Position numbers and translations under genes: made by a program. Below are positions 34,656 to 48,030 of a stretch of 64,000 bases of DNA, one piece after another (position 1 is the first letter of the stretch; the number at the start of each line of letters is the position of its first letter). The stretch is taken from the NCBI GenBank assembly GCA_018894105.1, contig CM032121.1:28992230-29056229 (forward strand), written 5' to 3'. A model generated the notes under the pieces. It worked only from the letters and a program-made list of their open reading frames with translations. It had not been told where the DNA came from and did no database searches. Source of the stretch: Jacaranda mimosifolia. Taxonomy: Eukaryota; Streptophyta; Magnoliopsida; Lamiales; Bignoniaceae.

Positions 34656-36754
34656 TGAAGGAAAGTGTAGCACAAAAATCCATGTAATAAAGAAAAAATA
34701 GTTCAATCAAAACTTGACTACACTCCATCCAAGGATCAAATCATGCTATAAAATGGGTTTGGAAAAAGATAAATACCTTGATAGCTCAAAATCCAAGGTA
34801 GAATTGAAGACAAGCTTGAACACTTCAAATCCGTCTTCAGTTGGCGCAGTAGGAATCCGAAAACTATTTCCCAAGCAAATCACCTATGATTTTGCTAAAA
34901 TTTGGACAGCACCTCTACAACTCCATAAAGAATGTCTAGTAAAAATTTCAAGAAAATAAAAAATCAACAAGTGCTCTAAACCTGCCTCCAAACAATCTAC
35001 CCTGCAGTGGATCTCTAAAGAGCAAAGCTATCCAAATGTCTAACCTCTAATGAAATGATCCACACACCTAAGGAAAGTCCCAATCAACCTCTAGAGAGCT
35101 CGAACTCTAGAGGAAGAAGAAGTGATGAAGGCTGAATTTAGGAGAGGAGGAGAAGAAGAACGCCTGAAACTTCAACACATTAGTGGATCACACTTTTGGA
35201 GGAAAAAAGAGAATCTAACATAAATTCCAAGCTATGTGGCCGGCCACCTCTATTTATAGAGGAGGGAGGGTATGATGCAAGTTGGCTTCACACCTCCCAT
35301 GAGGCTTGAAGCCAACTAAGCAAGCAAGTTGCATGTGAAATGTGAATTTCACTTGCATTTGAATTTCATTTGGAGTCTTCATTTCACCGTCATGAAATGT
35401 CATCTAAATGAATTCTATATACACCTCAAATGAACTCCTTCATTTGAATTTTCCTTTAAAATTAATTCTTCACGTTAATTAAATTAACTCCTTAATTTAA
35501 TTAATTGGTCTTGACTTTACTCCTTAAGTTAACCAACTTAATTCCTTAAGCTAGAAGGTGTTAACTTAACCCCTTAAGTTAACTAATAAATTTTCATATG
35601 GCGCCAATTAAATTAACTCTTTAATTTAATTGGTCTAATTTAACTCCTTAAATTATTTTGACCAATTTACCAATTAAATCAATCAAGCCAAAATGACCAA
35701 AAATTAGCCAACCATTTTCCTCCACAAAATTGGTCACTAGGAATTTTCTAACTCCTACAAAATTCCCTTCATCAAATAGAACTTCCTTTAGGCTTTTGTG
35801 AATGACCTATTAGGTTTGACCATTCATTGAACATAGGTTCGCAACTCTTGTGATATTTAGAATATTGAAATATTTACATTAGTTTAAACTCTTTTAAACT
35901 GAAAACTCAATTCCATTAATCTCCATTAATTGAAGAGTACCCAATCTCCAAGGTCGATGTCAAACCTTAAGCCCATGGAACCTAACTGATTGGCTAAAAT
36001 GAATATGCTCTTGGTGAACAATTCTAGCTCTACGCTTGCCATGCAAATATGGTCTTTCCATCTCTTAGCTCCCAAAAAAGGCCTAGGGTAAGATATTTTT
36101 CTGCTCCATAATAGCATCAATAACTATGTTTCTATTCCCAATGCTCGATTCCCTTTTATGACCTCATCTTTGAAAAACTCAATTTTCAAATTGTCATACT
36201 ACCTTGTGCAGGGTAGTCAAGGAAGAATCAAAGCATGAGGACCTAAACACAAAGTTACTATGGATCCTCAAGCCAAAGGACTAATTATATGCATCAGCAT
36301 AAGTTGGAGAACCCGTCACTACCGATTTACCACTACGGCTATCTAAGGGATTCTTCGAGCGGGCCTTCAATGAACTTCTTATCTAACAAGCACCCACTAA
36401 CATGCACCCATGTCTAATGTGGATTGGTCATGAAACGAGCAATATCCAACCTTTAGATTTATGCATTGTTAGTGCAAGTCTATCCAAATCTTATATGCCA
36501 TATCTCATAAGATTCTATAACTTGAGATATTTTAAGATCACGATTGTGTAAGGCTTGTTTCAAGATCACCACCCAGTGTGTGCCCAAGTCTCGTAGTCTT
36601 GTGTGATCAAAAGGCTTCAACCAAATGCTAGTGAAGTAAAATAAACATAAGATGAAGATGGCCATTGAAATATGAATATCATTCAATCAAGATTGTATCA
36701 AAAGTGAAATAATTTAGATGCCAATTTAATTAGCTGTGGTGCTCTATTCCAACA
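34656..36754 (-). mobile_element. element D: 3' LTR
   Basis: Starts TGAAGGAAAGTGTAGCAC and ends TATTCCAACA. The TATA position reads CTATTTATAG (35250-35259); the adjacent palindrome is mutated (TATGATGC and GGCTTCACACC). Confidence 0.9.
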
Positions 36755-36769
36755 ATCTCCCACTTTCCC
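36755..36769 (-). other. polypurine tract of element D
   Basis: On the minus strand GGGAAAGTGGGAGAT directly precedes the 3' LTR start TGTTGGAATA. Confidence 0.85.
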
Positions 36770-39700
36770 TAAAGCCAATTCCCCATAGTTGTAAGACCCA
36801 TGTTCTCAAGATGTCCTTCAAAAACCTTTTGCATTACGATTTTTATCAGTAGATATGTTGTATTCTCTTCTAAGACTACCAATTCCACTCGGATGTCGCC
36901 TCTATCAATGATCTCACTAGTCAAATGATATCTCCTCAAAATATGTTTGGATCATTGATGAGATCTTGGCTCTTTAGCTTGCGCAACAGCTCTATTGTTG
37001 TCACAGTAGACAACTATAGGCTTAGCAATGTTAGGCACTATATCCAACTCTTGGATGAAGTTTTACATCCAAACACCTTTCTTTGCAACTTTCGAAGCCG
37101 CAATATATTCTGCCTTTATTGTGGAATCGGTCGTGGTGTCTTGTTTGGAAGTCTTCCAACTCACCACGATGCTATTGAGGTAAAATATAAATCCATAAGT
37201 GGATTTTAGGTCATCATCATCGGATTGGAAACTAGAATCTAAAAACCCCTCGAGTTTCAATTCTCCATTGCCGTATACCAAAAACAAATCCTTAGTCTTT
37301 CTCATGTACTTAAGCATTACTTTAATAGCTTTTCAATGAAATTCACCATGGTCGAATTGAAAGAGCTCGTAATACTTAGAGCGTGTGCCACATTCAGCCT
37401 TGTACATTGAACGATATATATCATGCTCCCTATGGCGGCACATAAGATATGTGGGACATTTTATGTCTCGCATTGTCAGTCTTAGGGGCCGTAGACTTGG
37501 AGAGACATAGATTGTGTCCCATTAGGATGAATCCCTTCTTGGATTTTTCCATAGTAAACCTATTTAGTATCTTGTCAATGTACGGTGGTTAGGAAAGCCC
37601 CAGCATCATCTTCGATCAATCTCTATAGATATGTATTCGTAATACGTAGGATGCTTATCCCAAATCCTTCGTAGAGAATTGAATATATAACCATACTTTA
37701 GGACACTCTAACATTTCTCTCTCATTCTCAATAAGAAGAATGTCATCGACATAAAGCACAATAAATTGTAGACTACTCCTACTAGCCTTCTTATACACAC
37801 AAGGTTCATACTCATTTTTGACAAAGCCAAACAATTTGACCGTCTTATCAAAATATATGTTCCAACTTCAGGATACCTGTTTGAGTCTATAAATAGATCT
37901 ATTGAGTTTGCAAACCTTTTGATTATTCCCTTTAGATGTAAAACCTTGTCGTTGCTCCATGTAAATTTCTTATTCAATGTTCCATTGAGGAAAGCGGTTC
38001 TCACATTCATTTGCCATATCTCATAGTCATAATATGCGGCTATGGTAAGTAAAATCCTAATAGACTTAGGCATATCGACTAGTGAAAAGGTTTCCTTGAA
38101 ATCAATACCGAATCTTTAAGTGTAACCCTTTGCCACTAGTCGCGCCTTAAAGGTCATAACCTCTCTATCGACTCCTAACTTTCGCTTATAGATCCAATTT
38201 CAACCAACAGGTACTATACCCTTTGATCGATCTACCAAAGGCCATACTTTGTTGGAGTACATAGAGTCCATTTCGGATTTCATGACATTAAGCCAATGTC
38301 TTGAATCTATGTCCAACAAAGCTTTCTCATAGGTCTTCGGATCACTACTCGATTGGTTCGTCTCATGAAGGAATTCAAACCTTTTGGGTTGCTTCTTGAT
38401 TCAATCCAACCTTCTCAAAGGCTGTGTGCCAGGCTCTTAATGTTCATTTGTTTCTACTGCTTGTGGGATTTGATGATCATTTTGAACTTCATCAAGTTCA
38501 ACAATAATGCCATTTCTATCTAATAGAAATTCCTTTTCTAAAAAATAGGTGTTCTTTGAAACAAACACATTTTATTCTGAGGGATCATAAAAATAATAAC
38601 CCAAAGACTCTCTTGGGTATCCCACAAATTTACACAAGGTGAATCTTGTATTCAACTTGTCTCCCACTAGCCACTTAATGTAAGTGGGAGACCTTTAAAC
38701 TCTTAGAAAAGAGTAAGAAGGTGCTTTGTCATACCACATCTCATGCGATGTCTTTGGTACTGATTTTGAGGGTACTATATTTAGTAGCCTCACCGCCGAT
38801 ATTAAGGCGTATCCCTAAAAAGATATAGGTACATCAAAAAAGCTCATCATAGAACGTACCATGTCCAATAAGGTACGGTTTCTCCTCTAGGCTACTCCAT
38901 TATGTTGGGGTGTGTTGCGCGGAGTCCATTGAGAGAGAATCTTATTCTCTTTTAGACAATCCAAAAATTTGGTACTTAAGTATTTTCCCCCTTGATCCAA
39001 TCGAAAAGGTTTAATACTTAGTCCCTTTTGCTTTTTTACTTCATTCCTATACTCTTTAAACTTTTCAAAGGCTTCGGACTTGTACTTCAAAGGATACACA
39101 TGTCTAAACCGAGTATGATTATTGGTGAAGGTGATGAAGTATAAATAGCCTCCTCTGCACTAACTCTTAGTGGCCCACAAATATCAGTATGGATCAAATC
39201 TAAAGAATTTGTAGCTCATTCCCTTTGTCCTACAAAAAGAGCTTTGGTCATTTTTCCCTTTAAACAAACTCACAAGTAGGAAGATTCTCAATTGCACTAA
39301 TATATAGTGCTTTAGAGCTTCTAACTTGTTTATCCTATTTTTGAAAATATGTCCAAGTCTTGCACGCCACAAGATGGAATCTTCTTGGTTATCTAATTTT
39401 CTTTTACTTTGTTGAATGTGCATCAATGAAGGTTGGGAATCTAAAATGTACAATCCATTTTTTAATGTACCTTGTGCAATTAAAGAACCATTCTTTAATG
39501 CTTTCAACTTCCCATTAGATATAGAAAATTCATATCCTTCATTATCCAATATGGGAATAGAAATAATGTTCTTAACAAGATTGGGTACATAAAAGCAAAG
39601 ATCAAGTATAATGTAGGAATTTCCCGAGTCCTACTTGATAACGCCTTCGACCATGGCTACAACGTTTGCTCCATTTCCTAAGCGGAGAATCATATCCCCT

Positions 39701-39830
39701 TCATTGAAACTCCTTCTTATTTCTATCCCCCGAAATGAATTACAAAGGTGAGAACCACATGTAGTATCAAATACTCATGAGAAAGAATTTGTCGTTATGT
39801 GCACTTCAATAAAGTACATACCCTTCCCAA
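36770..39830 (-). pseudogene. element D: protease, integrase, RT and RNase H, decayed
   Basis: Minus-strand order from 39830 down. GAG_pre-integrase zinc module is at 39184-39549 (ARLGHIFKNR). Integrase end is at 38887-39099 with FRLDQGGKYLSTKF and WTPRNTPQHNGVA. RT is at 37708-38073 with LLTIAAYYDYEIWQMNV and FLNGTLNKKF; a VDD-like motif sits near 37740 as ILLI-MSMT in a shifted frame. RNase H is at 37063-37317 with KDLFLVYGNGELKLEGF and STIKAEYIAASKVA. In relatives these form the Ty1/copia polyprotein that makes and inserts the cDNA. More than ten stops or frameshifts are visible. Confidence 0.8.
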
Positions 39831-40645
39831 GGGTGCCAAGGTATTTCTTGCAATTCCTTTTCCAATGGCCTTTCTCGCCATAATAGAAATAGTTAGCATC
39901 ATCTTTCACTTATTTTTTTTCTTGATTCCCCCCAAACCTTTCAAGGGTTGCTTTTTCTTAGAGAAAAAACTCTTCTTCCTTTTACCACCCTTTTTGGCAC
40001 TCCTAGGGCACCTGGACTTAGAGAAGTAAGCAAACATAAGAGGCTTGTCTTTCTTCATCATTGCCTCAGTGGTCACCAACATATTGACCAACTCATTAAT
40101 TGTTACTTCTTGCTTCGTCATGTTGAAGTTCATAATGAATTGGTCGAAAGATCTAGGCAATGATTAAAGGATCAAATCCACACACAACTTATTATGCATG
40201 ACAATGTCCAATTCACCAAGCTTCTCAATGCGATCGATCAGCTTTAGGCTATGGTCATGGACACTCAAGACCTCACTCATTATAGTCCTAAAGAGATCCT
40301 TAGATAATGATAACCTTTCATGTATAGTTAGCACACTATACAACTCTTGAAGTGCAAATAGATTTCGTAAGCAGTTTTCATGTGCTTGTAAGACTTTTGG
40401 AGCTCATTGGACATAGAAGCCATCATAAGGCATGTCGTTTGTAGATCATCATCCATAAACTTCGTGAACGCTTCACGTGCCTCATTGGTGGCATTATCGC
40501 CAATGGTGCCCTGCGAACTTTGAGTAAGTACATAAGTTCTCTTTTTGGAGTCTAGAATAATCTTAAGTTTTCTAAGACAATCACAGAAGTTAGGCCCGGT
40601 AAGTTTATTAGTTTCCAAAATAGCATTGAGTGGATTCTTAGCCAT
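39831..40645 (-). pseudogene. element D: gag (UBN2 type)
   Basis: ATG at 40645 (MAKNPLNAILETNKL). The N-terminal frame runs to 40328 and carries LRKLKIILDSKKRTYV and MASMSNELQKSYKHMK. It continues in another frame (39906-40160) with FDQFIMNFNMTKQEVTINEL and a Lys-rich tail. The zinc knuckle near 39850-39895 is damaged. Confidence 0.8.
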
Positions 40646-40840
40646 TAGATTTGAGATTTCAAAAATCTACAAAGGTGAAAAAGAGAGTATAAACATGTGA
40701 TTGAATATTGATATTGAAAACATGTTTATGGACTTTCAAACATGTTTTTCTCCCACTATTTTATCAAATTCCTCACCCCTAGAAGAACTCAAAAGATCTC
40801 ATTTTCTACTGAGAACCAAGGTCCTAAGGACTTGTTAGTG

Positions 40841-41140
40841 CACCCCCATGTCGAGTGCAATCCACAAACAATCAGAAGGTAAGCAACTTTTGCTAATTGC
40901 ATCTCTATGCAATCTTTGATATATTTTGCCTCACTTTTCAGTAGATCCACGTGTTGTGTGCCCTCTACATTACTAGATGTTAAGTCAGACCTACCAATCA
41001 ATCTTTGATTCGAGACTGCTCCATGTCTTCTCACGTGTCGTGTGCCAATGCATGGGAATCATCAAATCAAAGGTGCATCATATGCTAAGTATATGCTCAC
41101 AGCTTTCTACCTAAGTGTGACCTACGTATCGTGTGCCATC
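40841..41140 (-). repeat. four-site array in leader D (core type CGTGTCGTGTGCC)
   Basis: Sites: CCATGTCGAGTGCAA (about 40846-40860), CACGTGTTGTGTGCC (about 40948-40962), CACGTGTCGTGTGCC (about 41032-41046) and TACGTATCGTGTGCC (about 41123-41137). Spacings are about 102, 85 and 91. The first lies about 200 nt upstream of gag. Confidence 0.8.
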
Positions 41141-41995
41141 ACACAAAAATAGTAGCATCATCATATCATATACTATTGGTAGAAGGCATGGAATAATTAA
41201 AACTCTTTTTAATTTGTATTTATTTTGACTTAATATTTGAAAGCACTTAGACTCCTATAAGTGGAGGTTTTTTCTTATTGGCAAAGATCTCATCAATTTT
41301 ATCTTTTTATTTAGGTTTTCTATATCCTAACCATGTATCTCATACATTAATAAGTAAATGCGCCTAGCATGCTCCAAGGGTGGGATGACCATGAGCCTTA
41401 ACCAAGCACTGCACTTAGAGCCATAGGTGCACTATTTAGTTGATTTTAAGTAGTTTAATGAAATCTATCTATTACATAAATGTATCCCCATACATTCATG
41501 GGTCTTCATGCCTCCAATGATCTTCTTATCTCCTTGCATTACATGAGAAAGAAATCCTCACTCCTAGTGATTTTATTCTCATAACATTTACAAGATAGAA
41601 ATTAAGAAGTATGTAAGCCCTAATTTAATACAACCCTTTTCAATAACTTGAAACAAATAAAATCAATATTAAAGGCTCATGATCATCTCGATTCATTCAT
41701 CATCCATTGAACAAGTAAATGAACAATAGATCAAGAATTGACATTAATTCCTCAATGAAATGCTTATCTCATAAATAATTAATTGGTCAAGCAAAAATAA
41801 GCATAACAATTATGAATATCATTTTTGCACCAATATTGAAGATTAACTTTAACAAGATTTTAAAAGCAATCAAAAATGTCAAACATAATTTTGGGAATTT
41901 TCACAATACTTGTGCATCGATGTAGCATGATTTAGATTAATTTTGGCCACAAAAATAGCACAAAAACTCCTCAAAACTCGCCCATTATCGAAACT

Positions 41996-42112
41996 AGGCA
42001 CTGCTGCCCGGCCAAGGCGCACGGTCATGCGGTAGGCACGCACTAGGTGCGCCCGCTGCTTGGCCAGTGCCCGACCAGGGCAGATAGCTTGCCTTATTTC
42101 AAGGTTTGGATC
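41996..42112 (-). repeat. GC-rich island in leader D
   Basis: CTGCCCGGCC, GGCGCACGG and GTGCGCCCGC words, the equivalent of the islands in A, B and E but different in text. Confidence 0.7.
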
Positions 42113-42607
42113 GAGCCAAGTTGTTTTTGTCTTAACTTTTATGCACAAAAAAATTAAGGACACTTCCTTAACACTAAATCAAACATCATGGACAAATTTC
42201 TAGATTCAAAATACCTTTTAAAAATGGAAATTCAAGTGCTCAAACATGCTTCAAAAATCAAGTTTAAGTGGGATCACCATTCTCCAAAAATCTCCAATTA
42301 ACTCCAATCAAATTGGATCCAAGAAATGACCAAAACACCTTGAGGCCAAATTTAACATACTATATCAACATTTAACATCATCTAATGCTAAATCAAAATT
42401 TAACATAATCATCCATTAATAAAAAACATACTAACATATGAACTAACTCTTAAAACACATATTAGCATAATTCAATTCATCATCAAAGGAGCCAGGAGCA
42501 ACATCTACCAAACACTCAAATCCATGATTTGGATCAAATATTTGGAGAGCTAGATCAATCTATCACATGAATCAATCAAACAAAAGTCCAAATCAAAGCA
42601 TGAAATA

Positions 42608-42620
42608 GGCTCCGATGCCA
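42608..42620 (-). other. primer binding site of element D (initiator tRNA-Met)
   Basis: On the minus strand TGGCATCGGAGCC, two bases after the LTR end. Confidence 0.85.
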
Positions 42621-42622
42621 CT

Positions 42623-44777
42623 TGAAAGAGAGTGTAGCATAAGGATCCATGTAATAAGGCAAAAATAGCTAAATTAAAACTTGACTACACTCCATACAAG
42701 GATCAAATCATGTTGTAAAATGGATTTGGAAGAATAAATACCTTAATAGCTCAAAATCCAACATAGAAGTGATGACAAGCTTGAACACTTCAAAACTATC
42801 TCCAGTTGGCACAGTAGGAATCCATAAACTTTTTCCCAAGCAAACCAACTCCAATTTGGCTAAAATTTGGACAACACCTCTCCAACTCCTTGAAGAATGT
42901 CCAGTAAAAAATTTAGTAAAATTTCGGCAAGTGCTCCAAATTTTCCTCCAAACAATTTGCCCTGTAATAGATCTTCAAAGAGAAAAGCTATCCAAATGTC
43001 TAATCTCTAATGAAATGATCCACACACCTAAGGCAAGTCCCAATCAACCTAGAGAGCTGGAACTCTAGAGGAAGAAGAAAATATGAAGGCCAAACTAGGA
43101 GGGGAGGAGAAGAAGAATGTGTGAAACTTCAACAAATGAGTAGATCACACTTTTGGAGGGAAAAAGAGAATCTAAAATGAATAAATCTAGCATGAATATC
43201 AAGCTATGTGGTCGGCCACCTCTATTTGTAGAGGAGGGAGGGTGTGATGCAAGTTGGCATCACACCTCCCATGAGGCTTGGTGCCAACTAAGCAAGCAAG
43301 TTGCATGTAAAATGTGAATTTCACTTGCATTTGAATTTCATTTGAAATCTTCATTTCACCTCATAAAATGTCATCTAATTAAATTCTAAACGCACCTCAA
43401 ATGAACTCCTTCATTTGAATTTTCCTCCAAAATTAATTCTTCTCATTAATTAAATTAACTCCTTAATCTATTTAATTGGCCTTGACTTAACTCCTTAAGT
43501 TAACTAACTGAACTCCTTAAGCTAGAAGGTGTTAACTTATACTCTTAAGTTAAGTTAACTAATAAATTATCATATGACACTAATTAAATTAACTCCTTAA
43601 TTTAATTGGTCTAATTTAACTCCTTAAATTATTTCGATCAATTTAACAATTAAATCAATCAAGCCAAAATGACCAAAAAGTGCAACCCATTAGGTTCAAC
43701 CATTCATTGAATATGTGCTCACAACTCTTGTGATATTTAGAATATCAAAATTTCACATTAGTTTAAACTCCTTTAAACTAAAAACTCAATTCAATTGATC
43801 TCCATTAATTGAAGAGTACCTAATCTCCATGGTCGATGTCCAACCCCAAGCCTATGGAGCCTAGTTGATTTGCTGAAATGAATATGCTCTTGGTGAACTA
43901 TTCTAGTTGTACGCTTGCTATGCAAATATGATCCTTCCATCTCCTATCTCCCAAAAGAGGCCTAGGGTAAGATATTTGCTAGCTCTCTAATAGCCTCAAT
44001 AATTATGTTTCTATTTCCAATGTTCGATTTCCCTTTATGACCTCATCTTTGAAAAACTACTTTTTCAAATTGTCATACTACCTTACACAAAGATTTCATA
44101 AAATCGATCATTATAGAATACATAGGAGATGCACTCGTCCTTCACAATGATGAAGAGATGGATCCAATCTTGGATCTCACAAACCTCCATGTCTAAGTAG
44201 CTTATACCCAAGCTCAACTCGAATGACCCGCAAGGTGGTCGAGAAAGGGTCAAAGCATGAGGATCTAAACACAAGGTTACCATGGATCCTCAGGTGAAAG
44301 GGCTTATTACATGCACTAGCATAAGCTGGAGAACTTGCCACTACCAACTTGCCACTATAGCTATCTAGCAGATTCTCTGGGCAGGCCTGCAGTGAACTTG
44401 CTCTCTAACAAGCACCCACTAACATGCAACCATTTCTAACATGGATTGCTCATGAAACGAAGTAATATCCAATCCCTTGGATTTATGCATTGTCAGTGCA
44501 AGTCTATCTAAATCTTAAAGCCCTATCTCATAAGATTCTATGATTTGGAATATTTTAAGATCATGACCGTGTAAGACTTGTTTCATGATTACCACCCAGT
44601 GTGTGACCAAATCTCATAGTTTTGTGTGATCTAAGATCTTCAACCAAATGCTAATGAAGTAAAATAAGCATAAGATGAAGGTGGCAATTGAAATATGAAT
44701 ATCATTTAATCAAGACTATATCATAAGTGAAATAGTTTACATGTCAATCTTATTTGTTGTGGGTCACTATTCCACCA
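42623..44777 (-). mobile_element. element D: 5' LTR
   Basis: Starts TGAAAGAGAGTGTAGCAT and ends TATTCCACCA next to the TTAGA duplication. The TATA site is mutated (CTATTTGTAG, 43230-43239); beside it lies a perfect palindrome, GGTGTGATGC (43241-43250) and GCATCACACC (43257-43266). Confidence 0.9.
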
Positions 44778-44782
44778 TTAGA

Positions 44783-46365
44783 TCTAGTAGTTATTCTAGC
44801 TTGAGGATCTCCAATGATTTTGTTAGTAGGATGACTAGAAGTATGTTTAAACTTTTTAGTTCTCTGTTAATCCCTGTCTACTAATTCACTGGAATTAGGT
44901 TCATCAGTTGGATTTACTTCTTCAAATGATTTCAGTTCCTCTTGATTTGATGTTGATGACTTAGGGTCCAGAATCTTAATTGGTTCTTCAAATCCTGCAA
45001 CTTCTTTGCTCAAGGTTTCCTTGGCAATGGATGGGTTAGTTTCATCAAACGTAAGATGCATGGATTCTTGAGCAGCTCTTTTCCTCTTACTAAAAACACG
45101 ATAGGCTTTACTATGCATTGAGTAACCAAAAAAGATAGCCTCATCAACTTTGGAATCAATCTTTGTCAAATAATCTCTATCACTAAGAATGTAACATTTG
45201 CAACCAAAAACACGAAAACAAGAAATATTTGAAACTTTATCGTGCCACAATTCATATGGGGTTTTTCTCTCTCTCAAAAGTGGTCTTAAAAAAAGGCGAT
45301 TTGACACATAACAAGCCATATTCATAGCTTCACCTCAAAAGGATTTTGGAAGATCATATTCATTAAGCATAGTTCTAGCAGCTTCTTGCAAAATTTGATT
45401 TTTCCTTTCATCTACCCCATTGTGTTGGGGAGTTTTAGGAGCTAAAAAATCATGAACGTAACCATGTTTTTAACAACACAAAGTAACATTTATTTCATCA
45501 AACTCAGTTCTATGGTTACTTTGAATTTTCTTAATGAAATAACCCTTTTCATTTTGAAGCCTTTTAGTGAGTGGAATGAAAGCATTTAGAGCATCATTTT
45601 TATGAAGAAGGAATAGAACCATGTAAAATGAGTATAATCATCTACTATGACAAACACATATCTTTCACCTCCAAGAGAAGCAGTTGTCATGGATCCGAAT
45701 AGGTCAATATGTAGAAGTTCCAGTCGCCTGAAAGTTGTGACCTCATTCTTTAGTTTGAAAGATGTTCGAATTTGATTTCCCTTTTGGCATGCATCACACT
45801 TCCTGTCCTTGGAGAAGTTTAACTTGGGTAACCCTTTGATAAGATCTTTGTTTGTGAGATGAGATATAAGTTCCATGTTTACATGGCCCATTCTCCTATA
45901 CCATTTCTAGCATTCTTCATCTGAAACAGCTAAACACTTTACATTTTGACAGGTCAAATCATCAAGCATTATACAATAAACATCTCCATCCCTGGTAGCA
46001 GTAAAAACCAATTTCTCATTTTGCTTAATAACACAATGAAAAGGATGGAATTTAACCTCATAACCTTCATTGCACAGTTGTTTGATACTAAGCAAGTTAT
46101 ACTTAAGGCCGTCAACAAGCCATACATTATCAATAGAAGTACTAGTCTGCTTACCAATGGTACCTTTACCTATTATGCATCCTTTTTTGTTGTCTGCATA
46201 AAGAAAAATTCCTACAGAACAATTGTTAAGCTTAAGGAACATGGACGTATCCCCCGTCATATGCCTAGAACATCCACTATCCACGTACCACTTTTGTTTC
46301 AGGAAATGTTCCTTGGCATGAATCTATAAGAAATCAATTCATTTTAAGTCCTCAAACTATGTTGG
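44783..46365 (-). pseudogene. element C: protease, GAG_pre-integrase and integrase
   Basis: Minus-strand frames in order. 45907-46284 starts MDSGCSRHMTGD, the aspartic protease site DSG, and carries KYNLLSIKQLCNEGY. 45586-45891 has MGHVNMELIS, CDACQKGNQIRTSF and LLHIDLFGSM, the zinc module and first catalytic Asp of integrase, then FVIVDDYTHFTWFY. 44867-45325 begins MNMACYVSNRLFL and has ELWHDKVSNISCFRVFGCKC, the integrase C-terminal region, and a long acidic linker. Stops separate the frames, and element D cuts the protein downstream at 44778. Confidence 0.85.
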
Positions 46366-47970
46366 GTCCTTCATGGTTAGCAACATATAATTTCTTACCC
46401 AAACAAACTTGGTACCAATGAATTTCTCAATCGGACATCTAAAATTCACATGACCAGATATACTACAAGTAAAACAAGTTTTTCAAACTAGTTTGAAATT
46501 CATTTTGGAGGTTGTTGAAACCGGTTTGGTATATTTCTGATTTATGTAGTTTCTAAATTTTTTACCCTTTTCAACATTATGTCTAAGTGGAACATGTATA
46601 TGTGTGTGTTTAATTGTTGTGTGTTTAACTATTGTGGAACATTCACCTAGATCATCCTCAACTTGTAAGCATTCTTCAACAATCATTTTTTCCTTTATTT
46701 CACGGCTCATATTTTCAATTTTCTTTTCCAAAGAATTATTCTCTTTAGTAAGCCAATCATTCAATTTCTTTTTACATTCAGCATCAAGAGTCTCTCTATT
46801 TTTAGCCATTTTGCATTTCAAATTTATCTTTGTGAGCTCTATCCAATTCTTCATGCAAATAATCCATTTTTTCTTCCAAAACTTTATTTTTATCAACAAG
46901 CATTTTGACACAAATTTCATAAAGCTTAAGCAATTTTTTCACATCCTCATAAAGAGGTACTTGATTTACGATGAAGCAATTCTCTTCATTGTCAAATTGT
47001 TCGCCATCAGATTTGTCCTATGTGGTTTCCATTACCTTGGCTTTAACTTGTTTTGCATATTTCCTCAATTAGGATCAATCTAGTTTTATGTGGCTCGGTA
47101 TTTGGAGTTCTCGGGCTGGTTCTTTTTGGTTTTGATCTATTGTTCTGGAATTTCCTTTTGAGGTGTATTAGTTGCTTTAATATTTGGGAGATCATAATGA
47201 TTTCTTTCTCAACCTGGTCCTCATCAAGATCTTCTTGAATTTTTGAGTTGGAATCATGACCGTTATTAAAAGCAATAATCTTTTTGACTTTTATTTCTGA
47301 ACATTCATCTTTATTTAGTAGCATCATCTCATGCTATATTTAAGATCTAATCAGTTCACTTATGGCCATCCCGTTAAGATCACGAGCTTCCAGAATAGCA
47401 GTAACTTTTTGGTGTCCATTCCTTTGGAAGCAATGTAAGAATCTTTCGAACTTGCTCATCCTCGTTTATATTTCTACTAAGTGCGAACATAGGATTTATA
47501 GTTTCCATGAAGCGCGTGTACATCTAACTTATGGTTTTGTCAGGTTTCATCTGGAACATTTAATACTTGTGAATGAAAAGAGCAATCCTCTCTTGTCGAA
47601 CTTGACTTGTACCTTCATGGATTATTTGCAACATTTCCTATATTTTCTTTGCTGTAGCACATGTACTAACTCGATTGTCCTCCTCTTTGGTAAGAGCGCA
47701 TGGTAGAATATTTTTGGCTTTCGTATTCATTAAGATTGACTTTTTATCATCATTGGTAAATTCATGTCGCTTCTTTGGAACCATCTGTCTATCAACTAGT
47801 TTTGTTGGAACCGTTAGCCTTTCGCTGACAACGTCCCATAAATTAAAATCCCGAGCAACTATGTATTCTTGCATCAAGTTTTTCCACGTAACATAGTTGG
47901 AACCATCAAATAGTGGAGGTCGGTTGTGTGATTACCCTTCTGCAAAGACATCAAGAGTGTTAGTGGCCAT
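46366..47970 (-). pseudogene. element C: gag (Sirevirus-like) with zinc knuckle
   Basis: ATG at 47970 starts MATNTLDVFAEG, then a stop. The next frame (47638-47877) has MQEYIVARDFNLWDVVSERL and CALTKEEDNRVSTCATAKK, the conserved N-terminal gag blocks. Decayed middle parts follow (47043-47630), then a strongly charged coiled-coil-like stretch (46483-46920, with LTKENNSLEKKIENMSREI). A zinc knuckle CFTCSISGHVNFRC lies at 46435-46476. The frame has at least four breaks. Confidence 0.8.
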
Positions 47971-48015
47971 AGGATCTTTTACCCTGGTAGTTATACCATA
48001 ATATAGAGAGCCAAT

Positions 48016-48030
48016 GCTTCGACTGCCAAT
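48016..48030 (-). other. candidate primer binding site of element C
   Basis: On the minus strand ATTGGCAGTCGAAGC follows the LTR end directly. It is at the right place but only loosely resembles the tRNA-iMet complement TGGTATCAGAGC. Confidence 0.5.

Larger units (their letters stand above)
40646..42607 (-). other. element D: untranslated leader
   Basis: About 1.96 kb aligned with the leaders of A, B and E, without a conserved frame. It carries the four-site array (40841-41140) and a GC-rich island (41996-42112). Confidence 0.8.
34656..44777 (-). mobile_element. element D: family 1 copia, near complete, nested in C
   Basis: The element is 10,122 bp with two LTRs, primer site, leader, gag, protease, integrase, RT, RNase H and polypurine tract in the right order. 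It is flanked by perfect TTAGA duplications (34651-34655 and 44778-44782). All frames are broken. The two LTRs differ at many positions and in length (2099 and 2155 bp), so insertion is not recent. Confidence 0.9.

Noticed and set aside
34666..34680. LTR start of element D at TGTAGCAC
   Set aside because: Starting ten bases earlier at TGAAGG gives a perfect TTAGA target duplication and agrees with the 5' LTR beside its primer site.
45946..47896. Plus-strand frames across gag and protease of element C
   Set aside because: They are antisense shadows of minus-strand gag/protease, with no domain of their own.
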